Assembly (NCBI GenBank): GCA_023630585.1
Contig: CM042540.1
Location: 21,441,574 to 21,505,573 of the forward strand
Length of the DNA: 64,000 bases
Reading direction: 5' to 3'
Origin: Cranoglanis bouderius
Taxonomy: Eukaryota; Chordata; Actinopteri; Siluriformes; Cranoglanididae
A model generated the notes under the pieces. That model did no database searches, had not been told where the DNA came from, and worked only from the letters and a program-made list of their open reading frames with translations. Made by a program: the position numbers and the translations under genes. Below are positions 9,845-20,547 of this stretch, piece by piece. Each line of letters begins with the position of its first letter. Within the stretch, counting starts at the first letter, position 1.

Positions 9845-11103
9845 TCAGAAACCGGGGTCTGAACCACATAGAATGGTACGAAACCCCTGGCGCATAACCC
9901 TTATTTGCCTCTGAGTATTGGCCCTTGGATGAAATCCCCTGGCTCTGAGCCACAACTGAAACGATCTCATGTGCAGGAGGCCCAAGGGTATCACCGTGGA
10001 TGCAGCTGCCATGAGACCAAAAAGCTTCTGAAAGTAATAAACAGTAATTCTCTGGCCTAGCTTGATGTTCTTTAGGGCATTCACAATGGATTTGACGCAT
10101 GCAGGAGAGAGCTGTGCCTGCATCGTGATCGAATCCCATACAACCCCCAAATATGTTGTCCTCTGAGCAGGAGAGAGAACGATTTTCTCGGCGTTGAGTC
10201 TCAACCCCAGAGATTCGAGATGAGCTAGGATGACATCCCGATGTCGAAGCGCCAGCTCTTGAGACTGAGCCAGAATCAGCCAGTCGTCTATGTAATTTAA
10301 AATGCAGATGCCCTGGAGTCGCAGAGGAGCCAGTGCTGCATCCATGCATTTCGTGTACGTGCGAGGTGACAAAGCTAGGCCGAATGGAAGAACCCGATAC
10401 TGGTAAGCTTCGCCCCCAAAAGCGAACCTCAGGAACTTCCTGTGTTGTGGCAAGATTTCTATGTGAAAATATGCGTCCTTGAGATCGATTGTGACGAACC
10501 AGTCCCCTGATTGGATCTGAGACACAATCATCTTGATTGTCAACATCTTCAACTTGTATGTTCTGAGGTAGCGGTTCAACCCCGAAGATCTAAAATTGGA
10601 CACAACCCCCCATCTTTCTTGGGAACCAGAAAATACAGGCTGTAATAGCCTGACTCTCTGTCTGGCAGGGGAACATGTTCTATGGCCCCTTTGTCCAGCA
10701 GAGCTTGAAATTCTTGTGTCAACAAATGCACTCGTTCCAGTTTCACGGAAGTGGAGACCATGCCATTGAAACGTGGAGGCCGATATGCAAACTGAATCCT
10801 GTAGCCTTTCTCTACAGTCCTTTCTACCCATGGAGAGATATTTGGCAGTAGCTTCCACGCTGCCAGTTTCTCTGAGAGGGGCACTAGTTTTGACACTTCA
10901 CTTAGATGGGGAGGTGTTAGATGTCTGGTGTCCTGAAGCATGGCAGGACACAACCGAACACCTAACATTTGGCTGGAGGACGCTGTTCTCCGAAACACCA
11001 GTGGCGGAAAAAATTGTACAGCAGCCTCCTGAGGGTGCCACGAAGGAGCGTCTACTTCCTGTTGGAACTTCTTGCGCCCCCCCCCAGTGGGGCACACCCC
11101 CAC
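9845..11103 (-). pseudogene. DIRS reverse transcriptase, one frameshift, RNase H missing
   Basis: The first part (11103-10576) carries PLSEKLAAWKLLPNISPWV and, further on, SGYYSLYFLVPKKDGG, the start of the palm. A frameshift near 10590 moves to the frame open to 9845, with VTIDLKDAYFHI (first catalytic Asp), LPFGLALSPRTY and the YIDD box (LNYIDDWLIL). It then has the thumb, up to RQIRVMRQGF. After this DIRS elements normally carry RNase H and often a methyltransferase-like domain; here the sequence goes at once into the recombinase N-terminus. The enzyme would copy the element RNA to DNA. The core motifs are intact, but the protein is broken and lacks RNase H. Confidence 0.88.
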
Positions 11104-11229
11104 AGTCCCGAGGACTTGACCCTCAGGACTTCTTACAGGATGAAATGATCATCCTCAGGTCCGGCCTCTTACTGGGCTGCTGAGTTTGGCACTCTGCTTC
11201 TGCGGCTCTCACCGCAGAGAGACCGGATT

Positions 11230-12486
11230 GGGTCAGGGCTGGGTGGCCGACAGCCCTGGCGCCTGAGCACGGTGGGGAAGAAACTTATCGAAAGCTTCTG
11301 CGTGTCTCTTGGCCTCCCTGAACCTAGTGACAACCATGTTCATGGCGTCGCCAAAAAGGCCAGAAGGCGATACGGGGGCATCAAGGAGGAACGATTTGTC
11401 CCTATCCTTGATGCCCGTGAGGTTGAGCCACAGGTGTCTCTCCATGGCAACCAACACAGCCATAGAGCGGCCCATGGCACAGGCCGTCTGCTTGGTTGCA
11501 TGAAGAGACATCCGTGGCTTGGAGCAGCTCTAAAAATGCCTTCTCACTAATATTCCCGCCCGTGCTCAGGTCTTTCAGCAGGTCAGCCTGGTACGCCTGC
11601 AGAACCGCCATGGTGTGCAGGGCAGCACCAGCCTGACCTGCTGCCTGAAATGCCTTCCCCACCAGAGACGATGTTACTCTGCAAGGCTTGGTGGGGAGGG
11701 TTGGCTTCTTAAGCTATGACGAACTCCCAGGGGAGAGATAGCCAGCGAGTGTCTCCTCAACCTGAGGCATCATCACATACCCGTGCGCCTTAGCACCCAT
11801 GATAGTCGAATAGATCGACATCATGGGTACAAAGATATGTGAGGAGTAAGGCCTACTCCATGAACGAGATAACTCCTCATGGAGGTCTGGGAAAAAGGGG
11901 AGAGATCGATGTTGGGATCTCTCCCCTTGGCCACCCAACAGAAACCTGTCGTCTAATTTGGAGTGCCTGGAGTTCTCTTGCTCCTGTGGCCAGTCTAACT
12001 TAAGCCTGGCCACTGCGTTAGTCACTACCTAGAATAGCTCCCCAAACGCCTTGTCGTCACGCGAGGAGAGCTCAGAGGCGGCGCTCAGAGGCGGCGCTCA
12101 GAGGCGGCGCTCTCGGTCTCTGTATCGCCTGAGGCAAGAGAAACCGCGCCCTCGTCTTTCTCTGAAGAAACGCTGGGGCACGCTTCAAAAGAAGAGGCGG
12201 GGGCTTCGTGATCTGGGGAGAGCGCAAGAGAGAGAGGAGGCTCTCTCTCAGCCAGCTCGACACGCGAGCCCCATGATCTTAATGAGGACGCCAAGCTTCG
12301 AAAGAAAGCGAGCCTCGAGCAGAGCACTCAGAGAGGGAATAGCTCGCAGTGCATGCACTCAGCATCCTCAAGAGCAGCAATAGCATGCTCTTCTCTGAGG
12401 CACTCCAAACAAAAATCGTGCGGATCATCATCCGGAATAACTTGTGCACACAGCGGCATGCATCTCCTGACTAAAGCACAAGCCAT
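11230..12486 (-). pseudogene. DIRS gag-like gene, fragmented
   Basis: The likely start is ATG at 12486-12484, giving MACALVRRCMPLCAQ and then a Cys/His-rich part (FCLECLREEHAIAALEDAEC). This fits the start of fish DIRS gag proteins. Downstream pieces in different frames read PVSPSGLFGDAMNMVVTRF (11511-11233), AYQADLLKDLSTGGNISEKA (11662-11402) and an N-terminal-to-middle part at 12025-11714. Gag should package the RNA. A GCGGCGCTCAGAG unit is repeated near 12075-12110. At least four frameshifts or stops break the gene. The assignment rests on recognised phrases. Confidence 0.7.
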
Positions 12487-12689
12487 GATATAATTTACCA
12501 CTTACCAAGGACAACACACACACACAAAGCGGTCTTGAAGACAAAGAAACCTGAAGGTATGCCTGTTTCATGTCTATTTATAACCTGCAGGTGCATGTTA
12601 TCAATGACGTAACTCACCGAGGTTATTTAAGCCGAATTCTTGGCGTGTTTGACACACATGCTTCGCAACTGGTCGAACAAAGAATGTTC

Positions 12690-12739
12690 TCCCATTAGCA
12701 TTTGATGTGCAGCATCGAGAGTAGCTTTTGATAGGGAAC
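12690..12739. repeat. DIRS terminal inverted repeat, right copy
   Basis: It is the reverse complement of 8743-8793 with about two differences. It contains the phrase CTCTCGATGCTGCACATC in the left copy. Confidence 0.85.
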
Positions 12740-12745
12740 CTAAAT

Positions 12746-12774
12746 TTATAGTGATTTCATTGAATATACTTCCT

Positions 12775-12813
<39 letters not shown>

Positions 12814-13130
12814 TGCTCTTTGATATATTTCAGTATCATTTAAATATTATTAGGTGCATTTAATTTTAGTAGAGTTGTTTCTGGGTTGTTTTTTTTTTCT
12901 AAGAGCTAAACAGACATTGTGTCAAAAAATGTTATAATCCTGTTGCTTGAATTTATATAAGACAAGTGTACAGTATTTTCTTTCATTTTGAGTCTGAAAT
13001 CAACTTTTATGCTGTAAGCAGAGATTAGCAATAAAAATTATTTTAAAATATACAAAATAAATAAACAACACCATTTTTGAGAAAGGACACTCAGAATTTC
13101 ACATCAGAAATTTTCCTGATGACACACATG
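12746..13130. other. Spacer with TC microsatellite
   Basis: A (TC)n run lies at about 12776-12811. The rest is AT-rich with no feature. Confidence 0.6.
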
Positions 13131-13571
13131 TACACTCATGGAGCACTTTATTAAGAACATCTGTACATCTACGCATTCATGTAATTATCTAATCAGCCAA
13201 TTGTGTGGCAGCAGTGCAATGCATAAAATCATGCAGGTATGTGCCAGCAGCTTCAATGTTCATCAACCATCAGAATGTGGAAAAATGTGATCTCAGTGAT
13301 TTTGACTGTGGCATGATTGTTGGTGCCAGATGCTCTGTGTATAACTCAGTGGGTGAGGGTGTGGAGGAAGAGTCAGGAGACAGGCAGGATTTTAGCTGAG
13401 CTCCAGGTTCACATTTATTCAGTCTGTGCTTTTCATCACACTTTCAAAAACTCAACAAAACCAATACAACTCAGAAATGGGCCAAAGGTTCAGCTGACGC
13501 TAAACCCCCGATGCCACCTACCCCACCGCCCAACTCAGGCCGGGGAGTTGTCCGGCCTGCAGCTGCCCCAA

Positions 13572-13754
13572 CTACGCCTCAAAGGGTCCTTGCCACTTTG
13601 CAAGTAATTTAGAACTCAGCGTGGGTAGTAAAATTAATACTTTATCTCCCAGTTCAAATTCCCGTAGCTGAGTAGCCCTGTCCTTAATAATTGAAAAGTA
13701 TGGGTGGGATAGCGCAACATTAGGCTGACTTTTCTGACCATCAATTACTCTCAC
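13572..13754 (-). pseudogene. Pre-integrase linker fused to integrase C-terminal domain by deletion
   Basis: The first third reads VIDGQKSQPNVALSHPYFS, which fits the linker before the H2C2 zinc finger. It jumps after KDRA to REFELGDKVLILLP and LLAKWQGPFEA, the GPY/F-type integrase C-terminal domain. The zinc finger and the catalytic core that should lie between are gone. The reading frame stays open across the join. Confidence 0.75.
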
Positions 13755-14013
13755 ATGGTCAAATGCGTGCCTCAGGGTCCCATCGTGCTACAGCACCAAG
13801 GGAAATCCCTGAGGGGAAAACCTGCCAAGGGTTGAGGGACAGAACCCTCCCCACCCTCTGTGTCGCCTTGATGTGGAGCTGACATTGATGGCCCTGGCAC
13901 CACCTCCCTAGGCAGTTCTGCACAAATCCCACACTGTGCCTTGCTACTGCAGGAACCTTCCACAAACATTTCCCTATCTAATGCCCAAATCCCTGGGCAA
14001 TTTGTCCCAAGCA

Positions 14014-14978
14014 TTAGTGGATGGGTGAGGTGAAGAGTAACCGCCACCTCCACTTTATGTTTTTGCCCCTGAATTTAATACTGAATGGTACTGGTTGATA
14101 CTTTTGAACATCCCTATGCATACACTTCATCTTCACCAATCGTGCATTTCCCAATGCCCTGCATTGAATAAGGCTTTGGTGGACAGTAGTCTGGTTACAC
14201 CCTGAGTCCACCAAGGCCTGATGTGTACTCCCATGTATACTCACTGACACGTGGTACATTTCTGCTTGATTAGGGCAAGTCTGCAGTTCATCAGGGATCC
14301 AGATCAGTGTTCCCGCTTCCATGAGGGAACGCTGATCCTGGAAATGCCCTGCCTTCCTGCCATGCCTACAAACCAGGGCCCCAGTCCTGGTTGGCACAGA
14401 AGGTTCTACCTGTGTATAGAGATTGAGGGAATTAGGGGAGACATCAGAGGTGAAGGAGAAGGGGGAGGAACAGCGGGGAGGAAACCTGGTTCGGTGGGCC
14501 GGTTTTGGGGCTCCTGCACTTTGGTTCTGGGAAGCTGGGACCAGGGAAAGAGTAGGAGAGAGAGTGAGAGAGCAAGGGAAAAGGGGAGGCCTGGACCAGT
14601 GATCATCATCACGTGATCCTCCGCCAGCTGCACAGCTTTGTCCAGGGACGTGGGTCGGTGGCACTGGACTCACTCCACCATTCCTCTCAGGAGTCAGCTG
14701 ATGAATTGCTCCAGTACCACCAGCTCAATGATCTGTTCTGTGTCTTGCTCCTTTGCCATCAAACACCATTGACAGGAGTCCTTCAGCTGCTGCGTGTAAG
14801 TGAAGCGGAGCTGCAGCGACCGAATGCATTGGCAGTGCTCCTCAGGTGTCTGGGTGACGTGCTGTAGGACCACCCTCTTGATGCTGGAATACTCCAGCTG
14901 TGTTCCCTTGATAGTAAGGCTTCCCCTGATAGTAAGAGGAGGCGTAGCAGAGCCCATTAATCCTCCAGCCATTCCCAC
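14014..14978 (-). pseudogene. Gypsy gag end, zinc knuckle and retropepsin
   Basis: At 14978-14694 the frame reads as gag capsid end (TPEEHCQCIRSLQLRFTYTQ and ELVVLEQFIS). After a frameshift near 14650, the frame 14673-14014 has a proline/serine-rich linker and a degraded zinc knuckle (CRHGRKAGHFQDQ). The retropepsin active site follows in HQALVDSGCNQTTVHQSLI, with the catalytic DSG. Retropepsin cuts the polyprotein. The same gag phrases occur at 32.5-33.5 kb, so the two are related. The following protease end (THPLMLGTNCPG) is at about 14050-13990. Confidence 0.8.
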
Positions 14979-15470
14979 GCACCTGCCAGTATTTGAGTAT
15001 TTAACTCAGATAACCACAACACATTGAACCTTGAGGTGTATGGGCTACAACAGCAGTTCTCCTTCTGTCAGCAAAGAACAGAAAGCTGAGGCTGCAGTGG
15101 GCACAGGCTCACTGAAATTGGACAGGTGAAGACTGGAAAAATTTAGTCTGATCTGATGAATCTTGATTTCTGCTGAGGCACACAGAGGGTAGGGTCAGAA
15201 TTTTGTGTGAACAACATGAATCCATGGACCAAACCTACCTTGTGTCAACAGTCCAGGCTGTTGGAGGTGGTGTAATGGTGTGGGGAAAGTTTTCTTGGCA
15301 CACTTTGGCCCCATTAATACCAATCAATCAAAAGATTCAGAGCATAAAAGTGCACCTGAAAAATCTGCAGGAATTGCAATTGCAGGAATCCATGCCACAA
15401 GGAAGTGAATGAGAGTAAATGGAGGCCCTGTTACGAGAGTAAATGGAGGCCCTACCCAGTATTAGTACAG

Positions 15471-15892
15471 TTTTCAAAGTTTTAAAAGTGCCCAGTGAGA
15501 GTATATGTTTGTTATAAATGCAAAATAGAAATGCTATACTCTTCCCACATTTTTAAAGGAAAAACAAAAGCAAAAGAAATTTCCACTACATGCACGCTCA
15601 CACAAAGCAGCTTCAAGTTCTTCTTTGTGCAGTCCATACTATCAGCCTGAAACACATATCACCTTCCCAATGCCCATGATGCACTGGGGTGAAGATCAGA
15701 GTGTGTTAATCCAGTGGTTAATCCTGTAAAAATCCCACATCACTACGGACCACCTCCTTGATAACACTGCATAGCACCCAGTTGGCATGTGTTGCATTTT
15801 CTTAAAATAGGAACACACACACACACACACACAGACCCACACACATACTATCTGTACATCCATGCAAAAAGAGATGCCCATGAAAAATGGAA
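15471..15892. other. Spacer with CA microsatellite
   Basis: A (CA)n run lies at about 15813-15845. No gene is seen; the open frame at 15696-15983 minus crosses it and is not convincing. Confidence 0.5.
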
Positions 15893-16160
15893 ATGCCATA
15901 CTTATCAAACAATTGCAAACACAATACAGGTTTATCCAAAAATATATATTTGTTAAATATAGGTGTGCAAGAATTATTGACACCCCTATGAATTCATATG
16001 AGAAAAAATATATTTAAAGTATATTCCCATTGATATTTTACATTTTTTTAGTACACCTAGGTGACTAGGAACAGGAAATTGTTCAACCATGACTTCCTGT
16101 TTCACAGGGGTATAAATATGAGGTAACACAAAGGCCAAATTCCCTTAGTCATTCATAACA

Positions 16161-16337
16161 ATGGGTAAGAGCAAGGAATATAGCTGTGATGTGTGGCAAA
16201 AGGTTGCTGAGCTTCACAAAATGAGAAGTGGCTATAAGAAAATAGCACAAGCATTGAAAATGCCCATTTCCACCATCAGGGCAATAATTACGAAGTTACA
16301 GTCAACTGGAAATGTTATGAATCAACTTGGAATTGGA
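16161..16337 (+). pseudogene. Tc1-D transposase, N-terminal part before the LTR
   Basis: ATG at 16161 gives MGKSKEYSCDVWQKVAELHK, then a helix-turn-helix (YKKIAQALKMPISTIRAII). The coding sequence is interrupted by LTR copy 2 after about residue 59. D4 has the same start (MGKTKEYSCDV near 54556). Confidence 0.85.
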
Positions 16338-17879
16338 TGTAAGGAATCAGCTTTAAACATGAAATATGAAAACGAAACATAAGTGCACGCTTGGATTCAA
16401 AGCACCTTTTTAAAGGAGACGAGTTTTAAAGCGTGCCCGCATTATCTACCAGAATATGTAACAAATCAGACGTAAAAATGAAACGTTTAAAAATATTCTC
16501 CACCAGTTACAATTCATGTAACGAATTAAAAGATGTTTAACACGTTTAAATGTATTTTCCAATTTATGTAAGGAATTAGCTCGAATGGCGTGAAATATAT
16601 CTATATATCTAATCAACGCGGGTTGTGACCAGTTATAAATATACATCAGCCATGAAAGGGAATTCATGTATGTGCACATATACATATAGATAATTAACTA
16701 CAACGGATTATAATTAATTATGACTATGTATGTGGTCTAGATCAGCTTTTAGGATTAGCTGTAGTCTAGTTTAGAATTATGAACTCTAAAGAGGGAGTTT
16801 ATCCTTCTGGCCAGGAAGGAATCTCCGTTTCAAAAACGGGTAGCGAGGTCTTGCAGTGTAGAATTGACTCATCACGTGACCAAAACAGAGACAATCAAGC
16901 GTGGTGATAATAGATTTTAATAACAAGGTGTAACTACGGATACACACAACTAACTCTAAGCAAACAATACATATATACATCTATATACAAGAAGAGAGAA
17001 AGTGTAGAAAGAAAGTAATGAAATAGGAGGGAATGGCAGACAAAAACAACAATTAATTAGCCGTTTTCAAAACCAGCAACGAACTTAAATCTTAACACAT
17101 ATATATATATATATATCAATTAGACTATACTTGCACAGCTCAGGTGTTGTCGGTTCAAAGTTTCGCACGAGGTCGTGTCGAGTTCGCTGGTTCGTCGTGC
17201 TGTTTGAAAAGGCGTGGGCCGTGAGGCGGTTGCATCCTGTCCAGAGAGAGTGTGGCTTCCTCTTCCCGGGGCACGTGGCCCTGGGGGAGGGAAACCGGAA
17301 AGAGTGTAGAGAGTTGAGGGAGAGTCTGCATTGAAGAGTGTAGAAGTAGAAGTGTGATTTCAAAGTGTGGTGTTGTTTTAAAAACAACACCAACGCACAC
17401 ACCTCTTTGGGCTATTGGCCAATCAGGAAGTTGATTTTTTTGGCGGGATGAACTCTCTTTGTTTGGTCTCATACCTGAATTTGCATGTCCTGGGAGGAGC
17501 CGGTTTAAACTGTATTATGTATGCGATTAAGGAAAAGCATGAAATAATGTATCCCATTGTAATGTGATATGCATAATCAATCAGGGTATCGCAAGACGAT
17601 TAACTACATACCAAATTCGATGGACTTATGAAAATATTAAAAGCTGAAACATGGTTACAGACATTTAAAATAATATCCAAAATTAAACTATCTAAAATCA
17701 TTATAGTTACGTTACATAAACACACAATATATGCAAATAAGATAACATCACACTATTTGGACATCGAATAATTACATATAATTACATGTTACATTCAAAA
17801 GAGATTCTTCCATTGTGTGTGTGCGGGTGTGTGTGCGCGTGTAGGTAAGCTTTATGTGTGTTCGCGTGTGTGTGCGTGC

Positions 17880-17911
<32 letters not shown>

Positions 17912-18070
17912 CTGAAGAGGGGGGTTGTATCCCCTGTAGCATTCCGATGGCATCTGGTCAGACACCAGAGGGGGGTTACTGATAAGGATTCACGGCTCAA
18001 GGAAACAGAGAAACTTCTTTGCTAAGTCCAGGCTGATTCAGAAATCAGTTTGATACGTTCAGACGTTACA
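16338..18070 (-). mobile_element. 1.7-kb LTR-like element, copy 2 (uninterrupted, inside Tc1 D1)
   Basis: The element starts TGTAAGGAATC and ends CAGACGTTACA, 1,733 bp, with the 4-bp duplication TGGA on both sides (16334-16337 and 18071-18074). The flanks join to rebuild Tc1-D transposase sequence, as seen in D2. It lacks the Tc1 found in copy 1, so it shows that insertion's empty site. Near 17368-17392 a near-perfect palindrome (GTGTTGTTTTAAAAACAACA) is also present in copy 1 near 7414. A GT run lies at 17814-17910. No coding capacity. Confidence 0.85.
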
Positions 18071-18073
18071 TGG

Positions 18074-18898
18074 ACATGTGTCTATATTGTCTCAATGCAC
18101 TGTGAAGAGGATGATTCAAGTTGCCGAAAAATCTCCAAGGATCACAGCTGGAGAATTGCAGAAGTTAGTTGCGTCTTGGGGTCAGAACATCCCCAAACAT
18201 TCACTCCGAAGTCACATATATCACCACAAGTTGTTTGGAAGGGTTTCAAGAAAAATAATCTACTCTCATCCAAAAACAAACTCAAGTGTCTTCAGTTTGC
18301 CAGACACTACTGGAACTTCAGATGGTATCGGGTTCTTTGGTCAGATGACATCAAAATAGAGCTTTTTGGCAATAAACACCAGAGGTGGTTTTGGCACACA
18401 CAGAGAGGTAGCCATATGGAAAAGTACCTCATGCCCATTGTTAAATGTGGTGGTGGCTCTTTAATGTTTTGGTGTTGTTTTTGTGCCAGAGGACCTGGAT
18501 ATTTTGTTAGAATACATGGCATCATGGACTCAAATATCAACAGATATTAAATGAAAACCTGACCGCCTCTGCCAGAAAGCTTAACTTGGACTGTGGTTGG
18601 ATCTTCCAGCAGGACAATGATCCAAAACATACATCAAAATCAACACAAAAATGGTTTACTGACCACAAAATCAAGGTCCTGCCATGGCTATCCCAATCCC
18701 CTGACTTGAAAATCTGTGGGGTGAACTGAAGAGGAGAGTCCACCAGTGTGGACCTTGAAATTTGAAGGATCTGGAGAGATTCTGTATGGAGGAATGGTCT
18801 CAGATCCCTTGCCATGTATTCTCCAACCTCATCAGGCATTATAGGAGAAGACTCAGAGCTGTTATCTTGGCAAAGGGAAGTAGCACAAAGTATTGACT
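18074..18898 (+). pseudogene. Tc1-D transposase, remainder after the LTR
   Basis: This continues the gene after the insertion. The frame 18050-18550 carries the second helix-turn-helix region, the first Asp in LWSDDIKIELFG, and GGGSLMFWCCFCARGPG. A frameshift near 18540 follows. Near 18605 the DNA still spells QQDNDPKHTSKS (second Asp). The third motif reads SQSPDLK directly joined to LWGEL: the PIEN codons that carry the catalytic Glu are deleted near 18705. It is dead. Confidence 0.85.
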
Positions 18899-19096
18899 GA
18901 GAGGGTGCCAATAATTGTTGCACACCTATATTTAACAAAGTTTTTTTTTTGATAAACCTGTGTTGTGTTTGGAATTGTTTGATAACCATGAGAGTATTTT
19001 TGTGATTTTTTTTTAGCAAAAGATCAAAGGGTTGAACAATAAAGAGAATTTTTCACAGCCTTCTTTGCTTATATTTGCCAATATTAGTGGAGGGCA

Positions 19097-19099
<3 letters not shown>

Positions 19100-19140
<41 letters not shown>
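19100..19140. repeat. (TA)n microsatellite
   Basis: It starts at the TA target duplicate of Tc1 D1. Confidence 0.9.
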
Positions 19141-19142
<2 letters not shown>

Positions 19143-19372
19143 CAGTGGTGGCTCAACGGTTAAGGCTCTGGGTTACTGATCAGAAGGTCGGGGTTGAGCA
19201 AGGCCCTTAACCCTCTCTGCTCCAGGGGCTCTGTACCATGGCTGACCCTGCATGCTGACCCCAACTTCCTAACAAGCTGGCATATGCGAAGAAAAGGATT
19301 TCACTCTGCTGTAATGTATATGTGACAAATAAAGGCTTCTTCTTCTTCTTCTTCTACAGCATTTCTTTGCAT
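19141..19372 (+). mobile_element. tRNA-derived SINE, catfish type, internally deleted
   Basis: The head GTGGCTCAACGGTTAAGG resembles a tRNA-like RNA polymerase III A box. The body reads AACCCTCTCTGCTCCAGGGG. The tail has CACTCTGCTGTAATGTATAT, then AATAAAGGC and a short CTT repeat (19334-19356). I recall this tail from catfish SINEs. The segment that should hold the B box is shortened (GGTCGGGGTTGAGC), so the promoter is probably dead. It lies between two TA repeats. Confidence 0.75.
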
Positions 19373-19398
19373 GTGCCTAAAACGTGCACAGCACAGTA

Positions 19399-19400
<2 letters not shown>

Positions 19401-19486
<86 letters not shown>
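19401..19486. repeat. (TA)n microsatellite, about 85 bp
   Basis: An uninterrupted alternation of T and A. Confidence 0.95.
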
Positions 19487-19489
<3 letters not shown>

Positions 19490-19491
<2 letters not shown>

Positions 19492-20328
19492 CTGTCTCAT
19501 GATTTTAATTCATAAGAATTTGTACATGCCAACTTTTATTAAAAGTTATGAGTATTTAAGATTAAATGGAGGGGAGAGTTAGCAATCATAGCCTAAGAAT
19601 TTTTTAACGCAAGGAAATTGCTTTCGTTGAATGTCCATGGATATTCTGTGAAATTGTGTTAAATCAAAGCCAGAATAGGTATACCCCCAAGCTTAGAATA
19701 AAAGTGAAATTCCTATGAAAGATTGATGAGCCTAAAAGAGCTATTGAACAGAACAATGAAATGTACAGCAGTGACATTTTTTTTTTTTTTAAAGAAAGCA
19801 AATCCAAAAGGAAGGATAGTAGAAAACATACAATACTGGGTGTGTTAACATATGAAAATAGCTAATAGCAAAGATAGGTTAGAAGCATGCAGATTGGATA
19901 GACATTAAGTGAAATAAATGAAAGAAAAATATATCTTTTATGCATAGTAGCATAGAAAAGTGCCTGCAACTAGTAGTATAAAGGTATGACCAATTCACAG
20001 TATGAAAACTATGTACTATATCATCTAGTGTGACACTTTTTAGTATATCTCAGTATGTGCATAAATCTTGACAATTTAAAAAAGGATTAAATTAAATGAC
20101 TTGCTGCAGCTGTGTAAATATTAAGGTATTTGTTTACTTGAACTGTTACATCATATGTTAAACAAATCTGTTTGCACATTTGTTCAGACAATCAGTTTTT
20201 CGCTGTGGTAGTAATACAAATTGATTCTGATTAGCCAATCCACCTACCTGCATATTTTTGGACAGTGGAAGGAAACTGGAGAATCATGAGGAAACCTATG
20301 GGGGCAATATGCAAAACTCCACACATCA

Positions 20329-20369
<41 letters not shown>

Positions 20370-20515
20370 GTTGTTGTTGTTGCTGTTTTTAAATGTCATC
20401 ATGATAGAAATATGAGCGAATAAATTATAAATTCACATGCACATATAGAGCTTTGTAGTCTTGTTCTGGACTGCTCTTCACTTTGCAGTTAGCAGTGAAC
20501 CAGGATACTGGATTG

Positions 20516-20547
<32 letters not shown>

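Larger units (their letters stand above)
8530..12745 (-). mobile_element. DIRS-type (tyrosine recombinase) retrotransposon, internally deleted
   Basis: The gene order on the minus strand is gag-like (12486 to about 11230), reverse transcriptase (11103-9845) and tyrosine recombinase (9790-8850), as in DIRS1-type elements of fish. These integrate by a tyrosine recombinase without target duplications, and none is seen. A 50-bp inverted repeat links the two ends (8743-8793 and 12690-12739). The left end also has a 38-bp inverted pair (8530-8567 and 8706-8743), and the segment with GTTATAAATAGAC appears at both ends. RNase H and methyltransferase-like regions are missing between RT and recombinase. 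Every frame is broken, so the copy is dead. Confidence 0.88.
13338..14990 (-). mobile_element. Ty3/gypsy fragment (gag, protease, integrase ends, 3' LTR), inserted in Tc1 F1
   Basis: Reading the minus strand: end of gag (14978 on), zinc knuckle, protease, start of the pre-integrase linker, integrase C-terminal domain (13754-13572), then a 3' LTR that starts at 13338 on the plus strand (TGTATAAC) and has AATAAA on the minus strand near 13415. The integrase core and the reverse transcriptase are missing. The U5-like tail (CTGCCTGTCTCCTGACTC) resembles those at 0.7 kb. The 5' LTR is missing. Confidence 0.8.
13131..15470 (+). mobile_element. Tc1-like transposon copy F1, split by a gypsy fragment
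   Basis: The left piece (13131-13335) has the family-F end and the phrase TTTGACTGTGGCATGATTG. The right piece (about 15000-15470) resumes with AACTCAGATAACCAC and continues through the middle of the transposase (GGTGGTGTAATGGTGTGGGG). It ends near a degraded GGAGGCCCTACCCAGTATTAG. The host element also lost an internal segment at the junction. Three other F pieces lie at 21.68-24.47, 34.58-34.88 and 47.72-48.03 kb. No useful frame remains. Confidence 0.75.
15893..19099 (+). mobile_element. Tc1-like transposon copy D1, split by LTR copy 2
   Basis: The left end is truncated: it begins inside the inverted repeat at ATCAAACAATTGCAAAC. The right end is complete (GTGGAGGGCACTG then TA at 19100-19101). 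The transposase on the plus strand is cut at 16337 by the LTR and resumes at 18071. Without the LTR it would be about 1.47 kb. Three more copies of this family occur (38.87, 41.29 and 54.23 kb). Confidence 0.85.

Noticed and set aside
12051..12383. Arg/Ser-rich 110-codon frame
   Set aside because: It is the reverse of the DIRS gag start; the minus strand gives the known gag-like phrases.
19141..19215. tRNA gene
   Set aside because: Only the A-box half is tRNA-like; the T arm is missing and the sequence continues as a SINE.
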